A stretch of DNA of 32,511 nucleotides from assembly GCA_024640885.1 (NCBI GenBank), contig JAHEEC010000031.1:1-32511 (forward strand), in the 5' to 3' direction. Shown here piece after piece: positions 24,586-32,464 of the stretch. Source of the stretch: Bacteroidota bacterium (GTDB lineage: Bacteria > Bacteroidota > Bacteroidia > Bacteroidales > GCA-2748055). The position numbers were made by a program, and so were the translations under genes. The notes beneath the pieces were generated by a model, which made no database searches, was not told the origin of the DNA, and saw only the letters and a program-made list of their open reading frames with translations. Numbering within the stretch: the stretch's first letter is position 1; each line of letters opens with the position of its first letter.

Positions 24586-25635
24586 ATGGAAAAGGTCAGG
24601 ATCAAGGATATTGCCCGGATCGCCAATGTATCCATTGGAACGGTAGACCGTGTGATCCATAACAGGGGAGAAGTCTCCCCGGCCACCCGTGAGAAGGTCC
24701 AGAAATTGCTGGAGGAGCATCAATACAAGCCTGATATGATTGCCAGTTCACTGGCCACGAAAAGGAAGATTACCCTTGCAGTGGTGATGCCCAGGCTCGT
24801 GAACGAACACGCTTTCTGGAAACTGCCCCGGTCAGGTATCCAGAAGGCATTGAATGAGCTCTCCGTATACGATATTACCGTCCACACCTGTTATTTTGAT
24901 CAGTTCAGCAGGGAGGATTTTGTGCAGAAAGCAGGGAATTTCCCTTTTGACCGGGTGCAGGGCGTACTTTTTGCCCCTGTCTTCCAAGCAGAATCAATTG
25001 AATTCCTGAGAAAATGCGAAGTGGCGAAGTTGCCTGTGGTTTTGTTCAACTCATTCCTGGATGATCCCTATGTAAAGAGCTATGTGGGACAGGATGCATT
25101 TCAAAGCGGTTACCTGGCTGCAAAACTGATCAATTACGGTATTGAAGCCGGAAGGGACGTGGCCATCATCAACATGTCGGCGCGCAAGGACCATTATGCC
25201 CATATAAACAGCAGGGAAAAAGGATTCCGTAACTATTTCACTGAGCACTGCGACCGGCTCAACCATTTGGTCACCCTGAACCTGAATGGTGTGGATGATC
25301 AGGTACTGAACCGAAAGGTGCAGGAGCTCTTCGAGAAATATGACCTTGCAGGGATTTTTGTCACCAACTCCAGGGTGTATAAGGTGGCCGGATACCTGGC
25401 CCTTCGTGGAGCCATTGATGTAAGGCTGGTGGGGTATGACCTGCTGCCTGAAAGTATCGAGTTTCTTAAAAGGGATTATATCGATTTCCTGATCTCACAA
25501 AAACCAGAGGAGCAGTCATTCAGGGGACTCTCCTCGCTTTTCAATCTCGTGGTATTTAACCGGGAACCTGAAAAAATGCAGTTGCTCCCCATTGACATCA
25601 TCACGCGGGAAAACCTGCACTATTATAAACCTTAA
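24586..25635 (+). CDS. LacI-family regulator of the hexuronate locus
   Basis: A 349-residue LacI/GalR-type regulator. The helix-turn-helix spans about 5-26 (RIKDIARIANVSIGTVDRVI); the SIGTVDRVIHNRGEVS form is a distinct variant of the usual VSxxTVSRvLN. The hinge is near 48-57 and the sensor domain runs from about 62. It is unlike the other LacI protein of this window, and its sensor domain (DRVQGVLFAPVF, LPVVLFNSFL, GIFVTNSRVYKVAGYLA) belongs to the type I periplasmic-binding fold. It leads the operon with SDR, LarA-type, pdxB and gnd genes (12-base gap to the SDR) and is divergent from uxaE-uxaC, so it most likely controls both sides. The ligand is probably a hexuronate or a ketouronate intermediate. 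Confidence 0.88.
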   Translation: MEKVRIKDIARIANVSIGTVDRVIHNRGEVSPATREKVQKLLEEHQYKPDMIASSLATKRKITLAVVMPRLVNEHAFWKLPRSGIQKALNELSVYDITVHTCYFDQFSREDFVQKAGNFPFDRVQGVLFAPVFQAESIEFLRKCEVAKLPVVLFNSFLDDPYVKSYVGQDAFQSGYLAAKLINYGIEAGRDVAIINMSARKDHYAHINSREKGFRNYFTEHCDRLNHLVTLNLNGVDDQVLNRKVQELFEKYDLAGIFVTNSRVYKVAGYLALRGAIDVRLVGYDLLPESIEFLKRDYIDFLISQKPEEQSFRGLSSLFNLVVFNREPEKMQLLPIDIITRENLHYYKP

Positions 25636-25647
25636 ATTGCATTCTCA

Positions 25648-26499
25648 ATGGAAGAATTATCATTTAAAAGTTTAAAGGACAAAGTTTGTGTGATCACAGG
25701 AGGGGGAGGTGTGCTGGGTCAGTCCATGGCCCGCGGACTGGCTTCGGTGGGAGTGGTCACGGTCATCCTGGATATCAACGAGGAGGCAGCCAAAAAAGTG
25801 GCCTCTGAGATTACAGCGGAGTTTGGGGTGAAAAGCCATGGATTAAAGGCAAATGTCCTGGACAGGAGCTCTCTTGAGCAGGTACACGACCAGATTAATA
25901 AAACCATAGGGGAGATCCATATGCTGATTAACGGGGCCGGGGGAAACTCTCCGCTGGCAACCACCAAACTCGAGGAGATCACAGGTGAAGACCTGGACAG
26001 GCTTGAGGATGGATTTTTCGGTCTCGAACTGGAAGGATTCCAGAAGGTGTTCGACCTCAACTTTACGGGCACCCTTTTGCCCACCCTGGTCTTCACCAAG
26101 GAGATGGTTTTAAGGCAAAGGGGGGTGGTCTTAAATGTCTCCTCCATGAACTCGTACAAACCCCTCACAAAGATCCCCGCCTATTCGGCAGCAAAGGCAT
26201 CAGTCAATAACTTTACCGAGTGGCTCGCGGTCCATTTTGCAAAGGCAGGGGTCAGGGTTAACGCCATAGCACCAGGTTTTTTTCTCACCAACCAGAACCG
26301 TTTTCTCTTGCTGGATGAGAAAAGCGGAGGATTGACTTCCAGGGGAAAGAAGATCATTGCCAACACCCCCATGGGAATTTTCGGTGAACCGGAAGATCTC
26401 AATGGCACCGTGCTCTACCTGCTCTCGGACCTGAGCCGGTTCATCACGGGGATTTGCATCCCGGTTGATGGTGGTTACAGCGCCTTCGGGGGAGTATAA
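25648..26499 (+). CDS. SDR-family D-fructuronate reductase (D-mannonate oxidoreductase)
   Basis: A 283-residue short-chain dehydrogenase with TGGGGVLG (17-24) for NAD(P), NGAG (95-98), Ser165/Ser166, Tyr179 and Lys183 (YSAAK). An acidic insert EEITGEDLDRLEDGFFGLELEGF (about 109-131) between NGAG and the catalytic Ser and the C-terminus GICIPVDGGYSAFGGV match the SDR-type fructuronate reductases that replace the long-chain UxuB in many bacteria. It would reduce D-fructuronate, made by UxaC and UxaE across the divergent promoter, to D-mannonate. It lies between the LacI gene and the LarA-type gene with short gaps. A related sugar-acid dehydrogenase activity is the main alternative. Confidence 0.85.
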   Translation: MEELSFKSLKDKVCVITGGGGVLGQSMARGLASVGVVTVILDINEEAAKKVASEITAEFGVKSHGLKANVLDRSSLEQVHDQINKTIGEIHMLINGAGGNSPLATTKLEEITGEDLDRLEDGFFGLELEGFQKVFDLNFTGTLLPTLVFTKEMVLRQRGVVLNVSSMNSYKPLTKIPAYSAAKASVNNFTEWLAVHFAKAGVRVNAIAPGFFLTNQNRFLLLDEKSGGLTSRGKKIIANTPMGIFGEPEDLNGTVLYLLSDLSRFITGICIPVDGGYSAFGGV

Positions 26500-26520
26500 G
26501 CGGTTGACAAAACTGAAACT

Positions 26521-27804
26521 ATGATCTATTACGAAAAGGGTGGAAAAGATACAGTGCTCGGCGACCGGGAGCTCAGAGAGGCGCTGCATACGGCATTTGA
26601 AGAGCTGGGACCCCGGAAGAGGGTCATGGCCATTCCTCCGGATATTACGAGATTTTACAGCATGGCCGGACCCCTTACGGAATATGCCTGGGAATACTAC
26701 GGGCGCTCCATGACCGATGTCCTGCCTGCACTTGGAACCCATTCGGCCATGTCCGGCGCACAGATTACCAAGATGTTCGGGTCTACTCCCGGATCGCTGT
26801 TCAGGGTGCATGACTGGCGGAATGACGTCGTGACACTGGGCGAGGTGCCCCGGGAATTCGTGGAGACCGTATCCGGGGGCAGGGTATCCTATTCCTGGCC
26901 CGCACAGGTCAACAAATTGCTTGTGGAGGGCGGCCATGACCTGATCCTCTCCATCGGCCAGGTGGTTCCCCATGAAGTGATCGGGATGGCCAACTACAAC
27001 AAAAACATTTTTGTGGGTACCGGCGGTCCTGAAGGGATCAATAAGAGCCATTTCCTGGGGGCGGCTTTTGGCATGGAACGAATTATGGGCCGTGCCGATA
27101 CGCCCGTAAGGAGGGTGCTTAATTATGCATCCGATCACTTTGCCGGCGGGATCCCCCTGTTGTATATCCTCACGGTGATCGGTCGCGAAGCCTCCGGGAA
27201 CCTGGTGGTTCGCGGCCTTTATATCGGGGATGATGAAGAGTGTTTTACCAAAGCCGCCGGGCTCTCCCTTGAGGTGAACTTTCAAATGCTCGAAAAACCC
27301 CTCGAAAAAGTGGTGGTTTATCTTGAACCCCAGGAGTTTAAAAGCACCTGGCTGGGAAATAAAAGTATCTACAGGAGCCGCATGGCCATTGCTGATGGAG
27401 GTAAGTTGGTGGTGCTTGCTCCGGGATTAAAGGAGTTTGGAGAGGACCGGGAGATTGACCACCTGATCAGGAAATATGGGTACCGGACCACCCCCGAAAT
27501 TCTGGGTGCCGTGGATCAAAACGAGGATCTTCGGCAGAATCTCAGTGCGGCTGCCCACCTGATCCATGGATCCACCGAAGAAAGATTTTCAGTCACCTAT
27601 TGCCCGGGACATCTATCAAGGCAGGAAATCGAGTCGGTGAACTATTCATATGCCTCCCTTGAGGAGATGATGGGGCAATATGATCCCGGAAAGCTCAAGG
27701 ATGGATTTAACCGGATGCCTGATGGCGAAGAGATATTTTACATTTCAAATCCAGCGTTGGGACTCTGGTCCTGGAAGGAAAAATTCAAACAGAGCCCATT
27801 GTGA
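26521..27804 (+). CDS. LarA-family nickel-pincer hydroxyacid racemase/epimerase
   Basis: A 427-residue LarA-type protein (LarA N-terminal and C-terminal domains). Residues matching the Lactobacillus plantarum LarA active site are all present: Asp41 and Arg44 in PPDITRF (Asp72, Arg75), His74 in GTH (His108), and the PHEVIGMANYNK block, with His151 to Lys161 spaced 10 (His174/Lys184) and Lys161 to His177 spaced 16 (Lys184/His200). Lys184 carries the nickel-pincer nucleotide and His200 binds nickel. It is therefore likely an active 2-hydroxyacid racemase or 2-epimerase. LarA relatives with gluconate 2-epimerase activity are known. Position after a mannonate-forming SDR and before pdxB and gnd suggests mannonate/gluconate epimerisation, which is inference. 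The stop overlaps the GTG of pdxB. No larB, larC or larE is in the window. Confidence 0.85.
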   Translation: MIYYEKGGKDTVLGDRELREALHTAFEELGPRKRVMAIPPDITRFYSMAGPLTEYAWEYYGRSMTDVLPALGTHSAMSGAQITKMFGSTPGSLFRVHDWRNDVVTLGEVPREFVETVSGGRVSYSWPAQVNKLLVEGGHDLILSIGQVVPHEVIGMANYNKNIFVGTGGPEGINKSHFLGAAFGMERIMGRADTPVRRVLNYASDHFAGGIPLLYILTVIGREASGNLVVRGLYIGDDEECFTKAAGLSLEVNFQMLEKPLEKVVVYLEPQEFKSTWLGNKSIYRSRMAIADGGKLVVLAPGLKEFGEDREIDHLIRKYGYRTTPEILGAVDQNEDLRQNLSAAAHLIHGSTEERFSVTYCPGHLSRQEIESVNYSYASLEEMMGQYDPGKLKDGFNRMPDGEEIFYISNPALGLWSWKEKFKQSPL

Positions 27805-28943
27805 TCCGAATAGTCGCTGACGATAAGATTCCATTTTTGAAAGGAGCCCTTGAAGGAGTGGCCACGGTGGATTATATTCCCGGTGCTGAAATCAGCAACA
27901 GTGACCTTTTAAAAGCCGATGGACTCATTACCCGCACCCGCACCCGGTGTGACAGGAAGTTATTGGAAGGAACCGGGGTCCGTTTTATCACCTCTGCTAC
28001 CATTGGTCATGATCATATTGACACAGCCTATTGTCAATCGGCCGGTATCGGGTGGACCAACGCACCGGGATGCAACTCCGCCTCGGTCCGGCAATATATC
28101 ATATCCACATTGCTCTACCTGGTCAACCTTCGGGACCTGGATCCCCGGGCGCTCACCCTGGGCGTGATCGGTGTGGGAAACGTGGGGAGTAAAGTGGCGG
28201 CAGCGGCAAAAGCACTGGGGATGAACGTGCTTCTCAACGATCCGCCGAGAAAGCGCGTGGAGGGAGGAAATGATTTTGTGGAGATCAGTGAGATCCTTGA
28301 ACGGGCCCGGATCATTACCATCCATGTGCCGCTTCAGAAGGGAGGAGCGGACAATACCTTCCGGATGGTGAACAGGGAGTTCCTGCAGGGGATGGGGAGC
28401 GAGACCATCCTGATCAACACATCCCGCGGGGAAGTGGTGGAGGAGCTGGCATTGCTCGAGGGGATCCGGGAAGGCAGACTTTCGGATGTGGTCCTGGATG
28501 TGTTTGAGAATGAACCGGGCATAAACAGGCAATTGCTTGATTATGTCACTTTGGCCACTCCCCATATAGCCGGGTACTCCCTGGATGGGAAAGCCAACGG
28601 AACCACAATGGCGGTCAGGGCTATGAGCCGTTTTTTCAACCTTGGAATGGACCAATGGGAACCAGGGTCCATTCCAAAACCTGTGGAAGCAGATCTTTTT
28701 GGAGATGCTTCAAGGACGACTCCCAGGGAGTTGTTGTGGGAGATTTACCGCCAGAGCTATGACGTGACCCTTGATGATGGCCGGCTCAGGGAGGACCCCG
28801 GCGCCTTTGAACGACTCAGGGGGGATTACCCTTTTCGGAGGGAACCCCAGGCCTATTCGGTAAGATTGTTCCAGGGATACCGGGAGATTACAGAAATACT
28901 CGAAAACCTGGGATTTTCAGTACTGGCTGATCATTGCGCATAA
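27801..28943 (+). CDS. pdxB: 4-phosphoerythronate dehydrogenase
   Basis: This 380-residue D-2-hydroxyacid dehydrogenase family member oxidises 4-phospho-D-erythronate in the DXP-dependent pyridoxal-phosphate pathway. PdxB-specific blocks are the N-terminal RIVADDKIPF, SATIGHDHIDT, NAPGCNSASVRQY and the C-terminal DUF3410-like dimerisation region (about 290-380: SYDVTLDDGRLREDPGAFE). The Rossmann loop is GVGNVG (124-129). The catalytic Arg209 (NTSRG), Glu238 (DVFENEP) and His255 (TPHIAGYS) are all present. The start is a GTG that overlaps the TGA of the LarA-type gene by four bases, so the two are translationally coupled. No other vitamin B6 gene is nearby, which makes its place between a LarA-type gene and gnd notable. 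Confidence 0.92.
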   Translation: MIRIVADDKIPFLKGALEGVATVDYIPGAEISNSDLLKADGLITRTRTRCDRKLLEGTGVRFITSATIGHDHIDTAYCQSAGIGWTNAPGCNSASVRQYIISTLLYLVNLRDLDPRALTLGVIGVGNVGSKVAAAAKALGMNVLLNDPPRKRVEGGNDFVEISEILERARIITIHVPLQKGGADNTFRMVNREFLQGMGSETILINTSRGEVVEELALLEGIREGRLSDVVLDVFENEPGINRQLLDYVTLATPHIAGYSLDGKANGTTMAVRAMSRFFNLGMDQWEPGSIPKPVEADLFGDASRTTPRELLWEIYRQSYDVTLDDGRLREDPGAFERLRGDYPFRREPQAYSVRLFQGYREITEILENLGFSVLADHCA

Positions 28944-28992
28944 TGAAAGGGAAAACAGATAATTCATTGGAAACATATAAAAATCATTTGAA

Positions 28993-30447
28993 ATGAAAAC
29001 TAAAGCTGACATTGGCCTGATCGGTCTGGCTGTCATGGGCGAGAACCTTGTCCTGAATATGGAACGGAATGGATTCACGGTTGCCGTCTATAACAGGACC
29101 GTGGAGAAAGTGGATAAATTCATCAATGGCCGTGGAAAGGATAAGAAATTTATTGGAGCCCACTCCATCGAAGAGTTTATAGGTGCGCTGGCGCGTCCGC
29201 GCAAAGTGATGATGCTCGTGAAAGCAGGCAAACCCGTGGATGACTTTATCGAATTGCTGATCCCTCACCTGGAAAAGGGGGATATCATTATAGACGGGGG
29301 CAATTCCCATTTCCCCGATTCGATCAGGAGGACCCGGTATGTGGAAAGCAAAGGGCTCTATTTTATTGGTACAGGTGTATCAGGAGGTGAAGAAGGGGCA
29401 CTGCTGGGTCCGTCGATCATGCCCGGTGGATCAGCTGCGGCCTGGCCCCACGTCAAGGAGATCTTTCAGTCAATCTCGGCCAAGGTTGAGGATGGAACCC
29501 CCTGTTGTGACTGGGTGGGCGATGATGGCGCCGGACACTTTGTAAAAATGGTTCACAACGGCATTGAGTACGGTGACATGCAATTGATCAGTGAGGCCTA
29601 TCACCTGATGAAAAACCTTCTCGGAATGAACGCCGACGAGATGCACCGGGTACTGGCGGACTGGAACAACGGGGACCTGGACAGTTACCTGGTCGAGATC
29701 ACCAGGGATATCCTTGCATTCAAGGATGAGCACGGGGAGGCACTGGTGGAAAAGATACTGGACACGGCCGGCCAGAAGGGAACCGGTAAATGGACTGGCA
29801 TTGAGGCATTGAACCTTGGGATTCCGCTGACCCTCATTGGGGAATCGGTATTTGCCAGATGTCTCTCTGCGCTGAAGGAAGAGCGGGTAATAGCCTCAAA
29901 ACTCCTGTCGGGGCCCGTACCCTCCTTCAAAGGGGATAGAGCCGCGTTTATCGATGATATCGGCAGGGCGCTTTATGCCTCAAAGATCGTCTCTTATGCC
30001 CAGGGATATACGCTTATGCGGGAAGCAGCAAAGGAGTATGGCTGGACTCTGAATTACGGTGGGATTGCGTTGTTATGGCGCGGTGGCTGTATCATCAGGT
30101 CAGTGTTCCTCGGGAAGATCAAGGATGCCTTTGATAAGAACCGGGAACTCCCCAACCTGCTGCTGGATCCTTTCTTCAAGGAGAAAGTGGAAGCGGCCCA
30201 GGCCGGCTGGCGCAGGGTTGTGGCCACTGCAATCACCAATGGGATCCCTGTCCCAGCCTTCACCACGGCATTAAATTACTTTGACGGGTACCGGTCGGAA
30301 CGACTGCCTGCTAATATGCTTCAGGCACAGCGGGATTATTTTGGGGCCCACACCTATGAGAGGGTTGACAGGCCCAGGGGTGAGTTCTTTCACACCAACT
30401 GGACCGGAAGGGGAGGGGATACCAGCTCCTCCACCTACTCTGTGTAG
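28993..30447 (+). CDS. gnd: 6-phosphogluconate dehydrogenase, decarboxylating
   Basis: A 484-residue protein of the long, homodimeric 6PGDH type. It oxidises and decarboxylates 6-phosphogluconate to ribulose-5-phosphate. The N-terminus IGLIGLAVMGENLVLN binds NADP, YNRTVEKV follows, and substrate and catalytic blocks are FIGTGVSGGEEGA, MVHNGIEYGDMQLISEAY (catalytic Lys just before, in HFVKMVHNG), GTGKWTGIEAL and the C-terminal RDYFGAHTYER. It is the last gene of the operon, 49 bases after pdxB, and is followed by a strong terminator. Placement with uronate genes rather than with zwf and pgl suggests 6-phosphogluconate is made here from gluconate. Confidence 0.97.
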   Translation: MKTKADIGLIGLAVMGENLVLNMERNGFTVAVYNRTVEKVDKFINGRGKDKKFIGAHSIEEFIGALARPRKVMMLVKAGKPVDDFIELLIPHLEKGDIIIDGGNSHFPDSIRRTRYVESKGLYFIGTGVSGGEEGALLGPSIMPGGSAAAWPHVKEIFQSISAKVEDGTPCCDWVGDDGAGHFVKMVHNGIEYGDMQLISEAYHLMKNLLGMNADEMHRVLADWNNGDLDSYLVEITRDILAFKDEHGEALVEKILDTAGQKGTGKWTGIEALNLGIPLTLIGESVFARCLSALKEERVIASKLLSGPVPSFKGDRAAFIDDIGRALYASKIVSYAQGYTLMREAAKEYGWTLNYGGIALLWRGGCIIRSVFLGKIKDAFDKNRELPNLLLDPFFKEKVEAAQAGWRRVVATAITNGIPVPAFTTALNYFDGYRSERLPANMLQAQRDYFGAHTYERVDRPRGEFFHTNWTGRGGDTSSSTYSV

Positions 30448-30478
30448 TCTTGAAGCCGGAGCGTTGAAGGGCAAAAGC

Positions 30479-30518
30479 ACAAAGCCGGTCTGCAGATATG
30501 CAGACCGGCTTTGTTTAT
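30479..30518. terminator. Strong intrinsic terminator after gnd, probably bidirectional
   Basis: ACAAAGCCGGTCTGCA (30479-30494), loop GATA, TGCAGACCGGCTTTGT (30499-30514): a perfect 16-bp stem, followed by TTATAA on the plus strand. It lies between the convergent gnd and the small NUMOD1-like gene. Confidence 0.85.
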
Positions 30519-30572
30519 AATTTGCTCAAAGCTGCCATGGCTGGTGACCGTGTTCCAGCAGGGCAACCTGAA

Positions 30573-30890
30573 TTATCCGTTGAATCCTCCCAGTCGGCTG
30601 TAGCTTTCCTGGGCATTGATGTAGAATGCCTTGTACTTGATATAGTGGTTTCCTTTTTTAAATTCCCAGTGTACATTTTTTGCCTTGAATATCTTTCCAA
30701 TACAGGCTTCAAAGATGAGGGAATAGTTGATCCCGGTGACCTGCTCGGCCTCCAGTATGCTCTTGAATTCCACACTCCTGTCTGCAAAATGACCGATCAC
30801 CGGAAGGGAATACTTTTTCTGTGCCCTTTTCTTTCTGGCCCCCTCGTTAATGAGTGGCAGCCTCCTGACTTCTGCTTGTTTATTGGACAT
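30573..30890 (-). CDS. Small NUMOD1-like DNA-binding-type protein, function unknown
   Basis: A 105-residue protein starting at an ATG at 30890. The N-terminal 30 residues are basic (GARKKRAQKKY). Residues 41-79 (FKSILEAEQVTGINYSLIFEA, CIGKIFKAKNVHWEF) have the pattern of the NUMOD1/IENR motif: a helix with Glu-Ala, a Thr-Gly-Ile turn, a second helix, then Cys-x-Gly-Lys and a closing Trp. That motif is usually attached to GIY-YIG or HNH homing nucleases or phage proteins. Here no nuclease domain is present. The remainder (NHYIKYKAFYINAQESYSRLGG) is unrecognised. It is convergent with gnd. I cannot assign a function; a small conserved DNA-binding protein is the best guess. Confidence 0.55.
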   Translation of the reverse strand: MSNKQAEVRRLPLINEGARKKRAQKKYSLPVIGHFADRSVEFKSILEAEQVTGINYSLIFEACIGKIFKAKNVHWEFKKGNHYIKYKAFYINAQESYSRLGGFNG

Positions 30891-30998
30891 AGGTAATATT
30901 TTTCTCTAATACGTAAATGTATTTCAATTTGTTATGTCTACGGTAAAATTAAGAAAAAAAATAGAAAATAAAGGATGTGGAATTATTAACAAATAGTG

Positions 30999-31006
30999 TA
31001 TTTTTG
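30999..31006 (+). promoter_or_regulatory. Candidate -7 element of the flavodoxin gene
   Basis: TATTTTTG fits TAnnTTTG and lies 26 bases before the ATG at 31033, after an A/T-rich tract. GGAGG at 31012-31016 is 16 bases from the ATG, too far for a normal ribosome binding site. No clear -33 element was seen. Confidence 0.4.
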
Positions 31007-31032
31007 ACTCCGGAGGAATTGACAGGTATCCC

Positions 31033-31509
31033 ATGAAGACGTTGATTGCATATTCCACCACGCTGGGGTGCACCGAACAGTGTGCCTCAAAACTTAAGGA
31101 TGATCTGGGTAGTGGGGTCGAGATGGTCCGGATTGCCCGCAGGCAAAAATACACCCTGGAACAATACGACACTGTCATTATCGGTGGATCCATTCATGAA
31201 GGAATGATCCAGCGCTCTGTCTACAAATTCTGTGTGAACAACCTTGAGATCCTGCTGCAAAAGCAGGTGGGTCTTTTCGTCTGTTGCATGGATCCTGATG
31301 CCAATGAAAAGGAGCTGATTGACAGGGCGTTTCCGGATGAGCTTGTGGGCCATGCACTTTCAAGCGGATTTTTTGGAGGGGAACTGAACATCAAGAAGAT
31401 GAATCTGCTACAAAAGATCATGACCCGTAAGGCTGCACGGCTTCAGAAGGAGCCAGACATCGATTTCCAGAAAATCCTTGATTTTGCCCGTAAAATCCAG
31501 GAACTCTGA
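31033..31509 (+). CDS. Flavodoxin-domain protein, HemG-like
   Basis: A 158-residue protein of the flavodoxin_5 group that includes protoporphyrinogen oxidase HemG. The FMN phosphate loop is at the start (IAYSTTLGCTEQCA), followed by VIIGGSIHEGMIQRSVYKFC, which matches the HemG-type GASIRYGxxxxxxxxF block, and GLFVCCMDP. It probably binds FMN and acts in electron transfer or as a quinone-linked oxidase; without haem genes nearby the HemG reaction is only a possibility. It is a single gene whose stop abuts the stop of the convergent dapF. Confidence 0.75.
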   Translation: MKTLIAYSTTLGCTEQCASKLKDDLGSGVEMVRIARRQKYTLEQYDTVIIGGSIHEGMIQRSVYKFCVNNLEILLQKQVGLFVCCMDPDANEKELIDRAFPDELVGHALSSGFFGGELNIKKMNLLQKIMTRKAARLQKEPDIDFQKILDFARKIQEL

Positions 31510-32316
31510 TCAGCTCATGATCTCAAGGGAACCATCATACACATGTGAAGTCGGACCGGTCAGGTAGATATCTGTAAAATGGCTGTGGTGCTGCGCATTG
31601 AACGCCACATTCATTTTTCCACCCCGTGTGGTGACAGCGTATGAAAAAATGTCAGACTTGAAGTGGAAATAGGAACAAATAGCCGCCGCTGTAACCCCCG
31701 TTCCACAAGAAAAAGTCTCAGCTTCCACACCCCTTTCATAGGTTCTGACCGCGATCCTGTTTGAGTTGCTTTCCGGTTCCACAAAATTTACATTCACACC
31801 ACCCTTGCCGAAACGGGACTGGTTCCGGATCTCTCTTCCTTCATGCTCCACATCAACCTGGTCAAGGCCTGAAACGAATTTTACAAAATGCGGTGATCCG
31901 GTATCAAGGAGGTATCCGTCCTCAACCCATCTCAGGCCATCCACATCTTTAAGTTTGAGGCGGATCTCCCCGTTGGGGAGGATGGTGGCGGAGTGCATGC
32001 CATCAATGCCTTCAAACCTGGCCTCTAACCCTATGATATTCAGTTGGTGGGCAAAGGCCGTGATGCATCTTCCCCCGTTTCCGCACATGGTGCCTTCGTA
32101 CCCGTCCGAATTGAAATAACGCATGCCGAAGTCCGGGTGATTTCTCTTCTCCGGACCCTTTTCCAGGATGATAAGACCGTCACCGCCAATCCCGAACCTG
32201 CGGTCGCAGATCTGGCGGATCAGCACATGATCAAAATAGGATGTGTCCTGCTTCCGGCCATCAATCATAACGAAATCATTCCCAGCACCATGATATTTTG
32301 AAAAATGAACAATCAC
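31510..32316 (-). CDS. dapF: Diaminopimelate epimerase
   Basis: A 268-residue enzyme that interconverts LL- and meso-diaminopimelate for lysine and peptidoglycan synthesis. I chose the GTG at 32316, giving VIVHFSKYHGAGNDFV, the usual N-terminus of the family. The open frame extends upstream to an ATG at 32412 and a TTG at 32424, but those residues (PVIRPHSMITVGN) are not like DapF. The two catalytic cysteines are Cys78 (GTMCGNGGRC) and Cys204 (TFSCGTGVTAAA). The length matches the family's usual 270-280. It converges with the flavodoxin gene with directly adjacent stop codons. Confidence 0.95.
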   Translation of the reverse strand: MIVHFSKYHGAGNDFVMIDGRKQDTSYFDHVLIRQICDRRFGIGGDGLIILEKGPEKRNHPDFGMRYFNSDGYEGTMCGNGGRCITAFAHQLNIIGLEARFEGIDGMHSATILPNGEIRLKLKDVDGLRWVEDGYLLDTGSPHFVKFVSGLDQVDVEHEGREIRNQSRFGKGGVNVNFVEPESNSNRIAVRTYERGVEAETFSCGTGVTAAAICSYFHFKSDIFSYAVTTRGGKMNVAFNAQHHSHFTDIYLTGPTSHVYDGSLEIMS

Positions 32317-32464
32317 ACCTTCTGTATCGTTAAAAATAGTTAAATTGAAGCTGTTTGTAAATTTTTTTTCATTCCCAACTGTTATCATACTATGAGGCCT
32401 GATGACAGGCATGATATTTGACAACAGTGTTCACTGCAAATGTATTAATTAAACGCATAAAAAG

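Noticed and set aside
26200-27285. A 361-codon open frame on the minus strand
   Set aside because: It lies inside the SDR and LarA-type genes on the other strand, has low-complexity His/Pro-rich composition and no recognisable domain. It is a shadow of the high-GC third positions.
32317-32424. Upstream extension of dapF by 36 residues
   Set aside because: The added residues do not resemble DapF, whose conserved N-terminus begins at the GTG; the region more likely holds the promoter.
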